This document shows positions 55,413-63,019 of a stretch of DNA of 64,000 bases, one piece after another. This stretch comes from Bacillus sp. (in: firmicutes) (lineage in GTDB: Bacteria; Bacillota; Bacilli; Bacillales; Salisediminibacteriaceae), in the NCBI GenBank assembly GCA_021208645.1, contig JAJOJL010000060.1, positions 1-64,000 of the forward strand, in the 5' to 3' direction. Within the stretch, counting starts at the first letter, position 1, and every line of letters starts with the position of its first letter. The notes below the pieces were generated by a model, which was not told the DNA's origin, made no database searches, and saw only the letters and a list, made by a program, of their open reading frames with translations. A program made the position numbers and the translations under genes.

Positions 55413-57800
55413 ATGACGAAAAAGCTATTTTATTTATTTTTCTTATTTATCATTATATCTAGTTTCACCATGCCAGCCTATTCACCAATGGCCGACCCAG
55501 CAGACGGGAACTCGCGGCTAAGTATCTCTACAGATATTGGTTTTGACGGAAGAATTAAGCGGCATGCAGGGTTTCCCATGACAGTAACTATTACGAATCA
55601 GGGGTCGGATATTTCCGGTGAACTGGTGATTACTGCTTCTCCTGGCTGGAATGCGACTGTTGGGGCGATTATTACGGCAGTGGATCTCCCGGCCAACAGC
55701 GAGCGGACGATTCAGCTCAGTATACCAGGCTACAGTGATATGTACTCTCCTTCAGGACAAAACGTAGAGCAAATCCGTTTTTATGAGGGCGGTTGGCAGA
55801 GCGGAACGGCCGTAGAACTTGATGGTGATACGAGCCTTTCACCGAGAATGCATAATGACGAGGACCGGCTTGTGGGCCTGTTTGTGAACCAGCCTGACAG
55901 CTATGCTTTTTTAAGGTCTGTGCAACTTCAGCACGGTAATGGTTTCACCCCCGTAAGCCTTGATCCAAATAAAATTCCGGCGGATGCTATCGGTTTAGGC
56001 ATGCTTGACTTAATAATCATTGATCAATTTTCCTTGTCTGGACTGACTTCAGACCAGCAGTTGGCAATTCAATCGTGGGTTGGCTATGGGGGCAAGTTGG
56101 TTGTTGGCGGTGACTTAGGTCTTGAGGAAAAACTGGGCGATTTAGCGCCCCTTCTTCCTATGGGAAAAAACACAACGGCCGAGAATGCACCGGCTGATTT
56201 TTTCAACAAAAGAGACGAACGGGAATACCCGCGAGAGTCGGTGGAACTTATCACTGGTGATATTGCAGAAAATGCGCGGGTGGTGCAGACAGCAGCAGGT
56301 GGAGTGCCTGTTGTTGTGACCCGGTCGTTTGGGCAGGGGGAAGTGGTTCAGCTTTCCTTCTCACCAGGGGCAAGAACGTTTGCAGATTGGGACGGGGCGG
56401 CTAGTTACTGGAACGATGCTGTTCAACCAGCGCTCCAGTATTCGAACTTCTATTATGAATCCATTTACGATCGGCTACGTTGGGAAATTGCCAGTGCAAC
56501 CAACTATTTCGCTTCTACGTTCCTGCCGTTTTCCGTGCTTGTATTAGTGTTCGTTGGCTATGTCATTGTTGTATTTCCCCTCATTTATTTCGTATTAAAG
56601 AGATTTGATAAACGGGAACATTCGTGGTGGATATTGCCTGCATTGTCCCTCGTCATCTGTCTTGCCATCTTTGGTGTTGGTGGGAAAGACCGGATTGCCC
56701 AGTCGCAAATGAACGAAGTGGTGCTCCTTACGCTCGATGGGAAGGGGTATGGTCAAGGCTATGGGAGCATTGCATTACTAAGTAACCGGAGTGGCAATTA
56801 TACCATTCATGTTGGTGAGGAAAAATTCGCACCGTTTCCGATGGACGGAGGATCTTCCATGGATCGGACCACATCTAACTCGGGGATTCGCCACCAAGGG
56901 GATCAGTTAGATGTTTTATTCAAGAATGTAGATTATTGGTCGATTCGTAATGTTTCGGGGCCAATCTTACCAATCGAAGTAGGGATGTTGGACACGACTA
57001 TTCATTTGGCCGATAAAAAAGTGACGGGGACATTGACGAATAATACGGATCTGGATTTCACTGAGTTACTATTCCTGTCTGGCCGTCAAGAAGTTTCCCT
57101 CGGGGCAGTGGCTGCTGGGGAGACAATTGATTTAGATTTTGAGTTGGCAGGGAATCTGTTGACTGCTCCTTCTTGGCAAGGAAGATCATTTCGTCAAACG
57201 AATGATGTGGAAGAGCGGCGGAAGGAAGAGTTGTTCCAATCGGTGCATAATCTAAATATGTTTTCTAGAGGGCAAGCCGCTATTGTCGGGTTTACGGAAG
57301 GAGAGTTGCTTCAAGCGTCTTTAGCTGGGAATGGGAACGAGATTATCAACCGGGTCGGTTTGCTCATTCAACCTGTTAGTACATCGGAGATGGGTGGGGG
57401 GCCGTTTATGGTAACGACCGATGATCTCACCCTTTATGTGTATCCATCGGAAGGGAAAGGCCATGTGGACACGTATGAACTGGAGCGGGGCGGTCGGAAC
57501 GTGTTTGCCTCTGCTGGAACGTTTGAATTTGGTTATACATTGCCTGAGGAATTGACGGGAGAGTCTGTGACCTTTACGGAGCTGGAAATTAGCTTGCGGG
57601 ATATTGGGCAAATAGAATATGAGATTTATAACCATGGGACTGAGTCGTATGAACCGCTGGAGGAGGCGTCATCAAGTTTTTCAAATCCAAAGAACTATAT
57701 TGGTGATTTTGGCAACATTGCCATCAGGATGGAAAAAGGCGATCGGCCAGAGATGGTTCATGTACCGGAGATTGTGGTGAAAGGGGAGATCGGGGAATGA
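55413..57800 (+). CDS. large exported membrane protein of an ABC operon (795 aa)
   Basis: Signal peptide (YLFFLFIIISSFTMPAYSPM). Extracytoplasmic part of ~360 aa starting with an Ig-like fold (GFPMTVTITNQGSDISGELV), a ThuA/GldG-like Rossmann segment (ADAIGLGMLDLIIIDQFSLS, SWVGYGGKLVVGGDLG), two membrane helices at ~residues 371-430 (PFSVLVLVFVGYVIVVFPLI, WWILPALSLVICLAIFGVGG), then another beta-rich extracytoplasmic half. The ABC ATPase ATG overlaps its stop by 4 nt. This is a substrate-handling or accessory subunit of the transporter; substrate unknown. Confidence 0.75.
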   Translation: MTKKLFYLFFLFIIISSFTMPAYSPMADPADGNSRLSISTDIGFDGRIKRHAGFPMTVTITNQGSDISGELVITASPGWNATVGAIITAVDLPANSERTIQLSIPGYSDMYSPSGQNVEQIRFYEGGWQSGTAVELDGDTSLSPRMHNDEDRLVGLFVNQPDSYAFLRSVQLQHGNGFTPVSLDPNKIPADAIGLGMLDLIIIDQFSLSGLTSDQQLAIQSWVGYGGKLVVGGDLGLEEKLGDLAPLLPMGKNTTAENAPADFFNKRDEREYPRESVELITGDIAENARVVQTAAGGVPVVVTRSFGQGEVVQLSFSPGARTFADWDGAASYWNDAVQPALQYSNFYYESIYDRLRWEIASATNYFASTFLPFSVLVLVFVGYVIVVFPLIYFVLKRFDKREHSWWILPALSLVICLAIFGVGGKDRIAQSQMNEVVLLTLDGKGYGQGYGSIALLSNRSGNYTIHVGEEKFAPFPMDGGSSMDRTTSNSGIRHQGDQLDVLFKNVDYWSIRNVSGPILPIEVGMLDTTIHLADKKVTGTLTNNTDLDFTELLFLSGRQEVSLGAVAAGETIDLDFELAGNLLTAPSWQGRSFRQTNDVEERRKEELFQSVHNLNMFSRGQAAIVGFTEGELLQASLAGNGNEIINRVGLLIQPVSTSEMGGGPFMVTTDDLTLYVYPSEGKGHVDTYELERGGRNVFASAGTFEFGYTLPEELTGESVTFTELEISLRDIGQIEYEIYNHGTESYEPLEEASSSFSNPKNYIGDFGNIAIRMEKGDRPEMVHVPEIVVKGEIGE

Positions 57801-58744
57801 TCGAAACAGTGAATCTTACGAAAAAATACGGCTCTTTCACGGCATTGGATGATTTGAATTTATCGGTGTCAGACGGTACAGTCTACGGGTTTGTGGGGCA
57901 AAATGGTGCAGGGAAGACGACCACTTTTCAAATCTTGGCTACATTGTTGTCGCCAACCTATGGAACTGCTTATATTGACGGGATTGATGTGACGAAGGAA
58001 CCGGCGAAGGTGCGCCGGGTGATTGGTTATATGCCGGACTTCTTCGGGGTGTATGACCATTTCAGAGCAGAAGAATACTTGGATTTTTACGGAGCTAGTT
58101 ACGGGCTGTCTGTAAGGGATCGGGAGGAAGTGATCCCCCAGCTTCTTGAGTTAGTAAACTTGACTCATAAACGGGATTCCTATGTGGACCTGTTATCGCG
58201 GGGGATGAAGCAGCGGTTGTGTCTTGCCAGGTCGCTGATTCATGATCCGAAGGTGTTGATTTTAGATGAACCGGCGTCAGGGTTGGACCCACGGGCACGG
58301 GTGGAGATGCGGGAAATTTTGAAAGAATTGAAGACGATGGGAAAAACCATTATCATTTCCTCTCACATCTTGCCGGAGCTTGCGGAAATGTGTGATGAGA
58401 TTGGCGTCATAGACAATGGAAAGCTAGTGGCCACAGGGACAGTCAATGATATTCAACTGAAGCTTCAGGCGCAAAAAGTGATGATAGTTGCTGTGAATGG
58501 GGGCGCAGATCAATTGGCCCGTGCGGTTCGATTTTTTGAAGACGAGCCGGAAGTCATGAATGTGACGGTCGTGGAAAATGGTGCAAGTACGGTGCAATTT
58601 AGCTACCGGGGGACCGATGAAAACCAGCAGGCCCTCATTAAGAAAGCGCTGTTGGCTGACTTGCCGCTGTTGAGCTTTCAGACGGTGGAGAAAAACTTGG
58701 AAGATGTGTTCATGGAAATTACAAAGGGGGTGGAGGAAGCATGA
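57797..58744 (+). CDS. ABC transporter ATP-binding protein (315 aa)
   Basis: Walker A GQNGAGKTTTFQ, Q-loop MPDFFGVYDHF, signature LSRGMKQRLCLA, Walker B VLILDEPASGLDP, and H-loop SSHIL. The C-terminal ~80 residues carry the domain usual in CcmA/NatA-type exporters with ABC-2 permeases. It overlaps both neighbours by 4 nt, in a translationally coupled operon. Drives export or membrane remodelling; substrate not deducible. Confidence 0.92.
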   Translation: MIETVNLTKKYGSFTALDDLNLSVSDGTVYGFVGQNGAGKTTTFQILATLLSPTYGTAYIDGIDVTKEPAKVRRVIGYMPDFFGVYDHFRAEEYLDFYGASYGLSVRDREEVIPQLLELVNLTHKRDSYVDLLSRGMKQRLCLARSLIHDPKVLILDEPASGLDPRARVEMREILKELKTMGKTIIISSHILPELAEMCDEIGVIDNGKLVATGTVNDIQLKLQAQKVMIVAVNGGADQLARAVRFFEDEPEVMNVTVVENGASTVQFSYRGTDENQQALIKKALLADLPLLSFQTVEKNLEDVFMEITKGVEEA

Positions 58745-59565
58745 AATCGGCCTTGATGAATCCAGTGTTAAACAAAGAAATTCGTTTGCGGTTCCGATCG
58801 GTGAAGAGTTTTATAGGGATTGCTTCCTACCTCGCCATTTTAGGGTTAATTTCCCTTGGGTTTATAGGGTTGACGTTGAATTTTGACGCCATGGGAACGT
58901 TTCAGCCGGAGCAGAGCAGAGGGATGTTTTTACTGATTAGTATGTTGCAACTGGCGTTGGTAATTTTTATTGCTCCAGGTTTGACTGGCGGAGTTATTAG
59001 CAGCGAGCGGGAAAGGCAGACACTGCCAATTTTGCTCACGACTGCCCAGTCGTCCAGTGCGATTATTTTGAGTAAGCTGTTTTCGTCGTTGGCGTATTTA
59101 GTGTTACTCGTGTTTGCGTCAGCTCCGTTGTATATGATTGTGTTTTTGTATGGTGGAATTTCGCCAGGAAATGTACTGGCAAGCTTTGGCTTGTATGTGT
59201 TTGCGATGCTCGTCATTGGCAGCATCGGTGTGTTGTTGTCCACGTTAATTCGCCGGACAATTATTGCCATGGTGACGACGTATAGTATTGCCTTTTTTAT
59301 GACAGGTGGCTTGGCTGTAATTACGCTTATGCTCACGAGCTTTAGCTGGACGTTTCAAAATCAGGGGCAGGATTATATTTGGCCGTTTTTGTTTGCTGCT
59401 GTGAACATTCCAATTATGTTTTTCAGCGTGTTTGAGCCTGGATTCCTTGAAGAGTTTCAAAGCTTGGCAGGGTTGAGTGTATCCCCATGGTTGATCTTTT
59501 TTACAGTTTACGGTTTGGTGATTGTTGGGGCGTTGACGCTGGCGATCCGAAAGCTTCGACCATAA
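58741..59565 (+). CDS. ABC-2-type permease (274 aa)
   Basis: Six predicted membrane helices (SYLAILGLISLGFIGLTLNF, LLISMLQLALVIFIAPGLTG, ISSERERQTLPILLTTAQS loop with conserved E..R, VLASFGLYVFAMLVIGSIGV, ...). The 'SSERERQTLPIL' motif after TM2 is typical of ABC2_membrane permeases. It overlaps the ATPase gene by 4 nt; PAL-A starts 2 nt after its stop. Confidence 0.9.
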   Translation: MKSALMNPVLNKEIRLRFRSVKSFIGIASYLAILGLISLGFIGLTLNFDAMGTFQPEQSRGMFLLISMLQLALVIFIAPGLTGGVISSERERQTLPILLTTAQSSSAIILSKLFSSLAYLVLLVFASAPLYMIVFLYGGISPGNVLASFGLYVFAMLVIGSIGVLLSTLIRRTIIAMVTTYSIAFFMTGGLAVITLMLTSFSWTFQNQGQDYIWPFLFAAVNIPIMFFSVFEPGFLEEFQSLAGLSVSPWLIFFTVYGLVIVGALTLAIRKLRP

Positions 59566-59567
59566 GC

Positions 59568-59673
59568 GGTGCCTGTCACCACCCGGAAATTGTCGAAAGA
59601 ATGAATGGGGCGTATCGATCGGGTGGTGTCTGGGTGGTGAGACACTACCGGGGTACCACCCGGATCTTGTCGT
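59568..59673 (+). repeat. PAL-A + expanded degenerate PAL-A
   Basis: First copy 59568-59597 (foot GAAATTGTCGAA). Second, 59620-59673, has the CGGGTGGT...ACCACCCGG arms kept 24 nt apart with an internal GTGTC/GACAC hairpin, foot ATCTTGTCG. Confidence 0.7.
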
Positions 59674-59779
59674 AAAAGGGTTGTGGTTTTTTGGGGAAGG
59701 ATACATATCGTATTATTTTGGTTTGGGTCAACACCAAACGGTTTCGTACAATAACATGAATGGGAATGATCCTTAATCG

Positions 59780-60256
59780 TCACTTGTTCATCTCACTAGT
59801 AATATAATCCGTTTCGTTCTGGAAAAATTGCAAGATGGCTTTTGTATTATGAGTGAGGCTCTCTGGGATGGATTCAACGGGGAAAAATTTTGCGTCCCTC
59901 ACTTCGTTGTTGTCAGGAGTGATATTCCCATTGTAATTATGGGAAGTGTAGATGGTAATGATGCTGTATACTTCATCTCCATTCGGATATTGATGATAAA
60001 ATTCCTTCCCCGAAAAGGTTTTGAAATAATGAAACCCAGTTAAGGTAATGGCCAGTTCTTCTTTTAACTCTCGTACCACCGTCTCCTCGAAAGTTTCCCC
60101 AAGTTCCATGTAGCCTCCTGGAAGTCCCCAATTGTTCGTGTCGTTGCGGTTCACTAATAGAATACGGTTGTCCCTGTCGGTGAGGATCACACCAGCGGAG
60201 TTAAGGATGATGGGGGTACTTCCAACAAGCTTGCGAATGTCTTGGACATAACCCAA
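59780..60256 (-). CDS. Nudix hydrolase (158 aa)
   Basis: Hydrolyses a nucleoside diphosphate-X. Nudix box GGYMELGETFEETVVRELKEE (Gx5Ex7REUxEE) is intact. N-terminus IRKLVGSTPIILNSAGVILT and WGLPGG are typical of the ADP-ribose/NTP pyrophosphohydrolase-like group. The TTG start has only a distant AAAGG site; a frame-shifted ATG lies nearby, so the start is uncertain. Monocistronic. Confidence 0.85.
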   Translation of the reverse strand: MGYVQDIRKLVGSTPIILNSAGVILTDRDNRILLVNRNDTNNWGLPGGYMELGETFEETVVRELKEELAITLTGFHYFKTFSGKEFYHQYPNGDEVYSIITIYTSHNYNGNITPDNNEVRDAKFFPVESIPESLTHNTKAILQFFQNETDYITSEMNK

Positions 60257-60336
60257 CGCATATTACCTGCCTTTCTTTTGTGAAGTTATTGAGTAGTATG
60301 CGCTGGTGAAAAGGAAGTAATTCAACGGGTGGACAT

Positions 60337-60370
60337 CGGGTGGTGACAGGCACCACCCGAAATATGTCGA
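60337..60370. repeat. PAL-A with inverted hairpin on a normal foot
   Basis: CGGGTGGTGACAGGCACCAC + CCGAAATATGTCGA. The loop reads ACAGG (minus orientation) while the TGTCGA foot is in plus orientation: the stem-loop has flipped in place. It abuts the stop of the FtsW-like gene. Confidence 0.75.
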
Positions 60371-61705
60371 TTATGAGGTCTCTACCATTGTTGGCTCTAC
60401 TATGTCTTTTCTGCGGTAGACACTGAGGACAAGTCCCAGTACTGCCCCGTAGTGGAATACCATGCTCCCTCCATAGCTAATGAAGGGAAGGGAGACACCC
60501 ATGATTGGCAACACGCCAAGTCCCATAAGAATGTTCCAGAAAATTGGTACAGTAAAAATAGCAGCGCCGCCCATTACGATGAGCCTGCCAAATAGATCTT
60601 TTGTTTTAAGTCCATTCATCGTGATCCGTAAAACAAACACGAACAGCAGTAAGCAAAGGAAGATACCAAATGTCCAGCCGAGGGAATAAACGAGATATGG
60701 AAAAACAAAATCCGTGTGGGCCTCTGGCAGTACTTCCATGTTGATTCCGTTCATCAGCCCGTGACCGAACCAGCCTGCTTCGGCGAGAACATCCCTAATT
60801 ACCAAGATAATATAGCCAGCCCCGTGGGGATCTGCTTCTGGAGTGATAAAGGCCGATAGCCGATCTATAATATGCTGCCTGCCGCTGGCATAGACGTAAA
60901 TGACCATCAGCCAGAACATACCAATACCCCGCTAGCCAGCAGAATCCTCACGGCTAACTGCTTTCGAATTTGAGAAAAGGCAAACATGGTAACGACGGTA
61001 AAAAAAGTAAATAATGCTAAGCATAAAGTTCGGCAGTAACAAGTAGAGGAAAAGCGGCAGCCAAAACATGCCCTGCAGCAGTCCTTGTTTTTTCCAACCA
61101 TCCCATTCATTGATTTTGCTAAAAATGGCAGCCCAGGCAATGAAAAAGAAAAATAAGCTAATGGCTACATGAATATGGATCCCCAATGTAGGAAAGGATA
61201 GCCACCATTTTGCCCCGTTAACCATTGTACCGGTCATAAGTATCATGACTACCATTAGCAAACCGGCCCCGTAAAATCCCATCCAATACCGTCCAAGCTT
61301 TCGGTAATCAAAAAACAGGAAGCAGACCATAACAAGGATAGCAAGGCTGTACCAAATTGCCTGTCGTGTTACGAAAAAGGATCCAGGTATTTCAAAACGG
61401 GGGATTCCTCCGACCAGAGGGAGAAAGCCTATGGTAACGATGGCGGCAAATATGGCCACGAGGATCCAATCCATTTTTGGCCGATGAATCTTGTTAAGGC
61501 CTTCCCCAATGGTAAATGGATTACCCATTTCCTTGATGGCTTTTTCCTCTGCTTCTTCTTTCGAACTTGCACTCCCAGATTTCATGAAGGATTGACTCAG
61601 TTCGTTCAAGTGGTGGGTAAGCTCCTTCTTGATCATGCTATGGGCGCTTTTAGCCTTAACTTTTGAGGTCACTTTTGTTAAAAATTCATTAAACTGGTTG
61701 CTCAT
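60371..61705 (-). pseudogene. FtsW/RodA/SpoVE-like protein with N-terminal HAAS-type domain, two frameshifts
   Basis: SEDS-family lipid II polymerase/flippase fold. N-terminal ~75 residues form a DUF1700/HAAS-like cytoplasmic segment (MIKKELTHHLNELSQSFMKS, EMGNPFTIGEGLNKIHR), then ~10 membrane helices ending in the SEDS signature PFISYGGSMV. Repairs: one base from the A/T7 run at ~61000 (...IIYFFTVVTMFAFSQIRKQL) and near 60915 (...GVLVMFWLMVIYVYASG). Repaired ~444 aa. The ATG overlaps the PadR gene stop by 4 nt. Likely acts in envelope stress rather than septation. Confidence 0.82.
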
Positions 61706-62160
61706 GTTGATACCTCCTTCAGCAAGCGTCTTAAGCTACTAGTTTGTTTTGCTGAGGATCTTTCTTTTGTTGCGCTGGCTAACTGCTTTTTTCCCTTAAC
61801 TGTTAAAGAATAGAATTTTTGTTCCTCCCCCTTAACTTCCTTCCACATGGACTGAATAATTCCTCTATTTTCCAATTCGTGAAGTAAGCTATAAAGCTGT
61901 CCTTCCTTTTTCGAAAAACTGTACTCGTTTTTTTGGAAAAGGTGAGTGGAAATGGCGAAGCCCGTTTGCCATTCAGCTTGTTTGATGGATTCTAAAACAG
62001 CGTAAATCGTTTCTTCTTTCCAAAAGTGAAGGGGAGATTTCGTTAAATTACCGCCTCGCATCCCTTCCCTAACTGCATCTTTTCGCTCCTCAGAAAATGA
62101 AAGGTCCTTAAACATAGCGTTTTTCATGGCCCCTTTAAGTTTATTAAGTGGATCACTCAT
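61702..62160 (-). CDS. PadR-family regulator (152 aa)
   Basis: Winged-helix repressor. KEETIYAVLESIKQAEWQTG, then EGQLYSLLHELENRGIIQSM (recognition helix and wing) and a basic C-terminal helix. An N-terminal extension of ~45 residues (KLKGAMKNAMFKDLSFSEER) precedes the wHTH. Overlaps sigma and FtsW-like genes by 4 nt on both sides, so it is translationally coupled. It probably controls the operon it sits in. Confidence 0.8.
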   Translation of the reverse strand: MSDPLNKLKGAMKNAMFKDLSFSEERKDAVREGMRGGNLTKSPLHFWKEETIYAVLESIKQAEWQTGFAISTHLFQKNEYSFSKKEGQLYSLLHELENRGIIQSMWKEVKGEEQKFYSLTVKGKKQLASATKERSSAKQTSSLRRLLKEVST

Positions 62161-62726
62161 CGGTTAAACTCCTCCTTTAATAAATCTTTTAACAGTTCTT
62201 TTGCCCGTTTCAAGCGAGTTTTTAACGTATTGGGATTGATGCCTGTGATGTTGCTCATTTCCGTGTAGGTGAGCTCCTCATAGAAGTGAAGAAACACGAC
62301 CTCCCGATACTTCAAGGGGAGGCTTATTACCGCATCAGCTAACCGTTTCTCATCGCTTTTCGTTATTACTTCATCCTCCACTTCCTTTTCTTTAGTTGGC
62401 AAAAAATCAGCCACCTTATTGTTTAAGGAAATTTTTCGATAGTGCCAACTACGCAAATAGTCTTTACAATGATTGCTCGCAATCCGATACAGCCATGTTT
62501 TCATGGAAGATTCCCCTTTGAACAGGGGCAGTTTCTCGTAGCATTTCAGGAAGATTTCCTGTGTCAAATCCTCTGCTGTTGCCTGATTCCTTACGTATGT
62601 ATATACGAAATGAAGGATGTCATCGCCATAATCCTCCATGAGCTGATCAATAATCGCCTCGCGACTGTCCGTGACCTCATCATTAACTGCCGCCGTTACC
62701 GCAGCAGCCTGCTCCCAATCTTCCAT
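62157..62726 (-). CDS. ECF-type RNA polymerase sigma factor (189 aa)
   Basis: Region 2: HFVYTYVRNQATAEDLTQEIFLKCYEKL and MKTWLYRIASNHCKDYLR. Region 4: LADAVISLPLKYREVVFLHF, YEELTYTEMSNITG, NPNTLKTRLKRAKELLK. Resembles SigV/SigX-like ECF factors. ATG 62726 with AAAGGAGGG. No anti-sigma gene is linked; the HAAS-FtsW protein two genes down and the PadR regulator may replace it. First gene of a coupled three-gene operon. Confidence 0.9.
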   Translation of the reverse strand: MEDWEQAAAVTAAVNDEVTDSREAIIDQLMEDYGDDILHFVYTYVRNQATAEDLTQEIFLKCYEKLPLFKGESSMKTWLYRIASNHCKDYLRSWHYRKISLNNKVADFLPTKEKEVEDEVITKSDEKRLADAVISLPLKYREVVFLHFYEELTYTEMSNITGINPNTLKTRLKRAKELLKDLLKEEFNR

Positions 62727-62742
62727 CCATTACCCTCCTTTG

Positions 62743-62815
62743 CGTGGTGCCTGTCACCACCCGGTTTATGTCGAATCTCTGTAGTAGTATTCGGGTGGTG
62801 ACAGGCACCGCCCGG
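62743..62815. repeat. REPIN-like inverted PAL-A pair
   Basis: Plus copy 62743-62775 (CGTGGTGCCTGTCACCACCC + GGTTTATGTCGAA), 16-nt spacer, hairpin in minus orientation 62792-62815 (CGGGTGGTGACAGGCACC + GCCCGG). It lies in the promoter region of the sigma operon. Confidence 0.8.
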
Positions 62816-63019
62816 TTGCTTTCCTATATTGTAGACGATGGTGGGGGTTAAATGGTTTGAAAATGGGTTAGAAAAATTAATAAATTGCTAATTTCATAAA
62901 AAATGGTGGGAAAACCACCTAATCCAGTCGCAAAGTATTTGGTATAATTTCTTTAAGACAAATGACTTCATGGTGCAGTAAACGTCCAAGCTAATTAATT
63001 CAGAAAAGTAGGTGTTGGT

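Noticed and set aside
3516-61705. Programmed ribosomal frameshifting at the A/T runs
   Set aside because: Shifts occur in unrelated genes, in families not known for it, on runs without a consistent slippery heptamer and stimulator; sequencing error or decay is simpler.
5474-62815. CRISPR array made of the 30-nt repeats
   Set aside because: Copies are dispersed over kilobases with genes between them, without regular spacers or cas genes.
5474-62815. PAL-A as ordinary rho-independent terminators only
   Set aside because: Orientation ignores gene direction, many copies lie upstream of genes or in divergent regions, and most lack a T run; separate classical terminators exist at 25515, 43508, 46937, 50181 and 51229.
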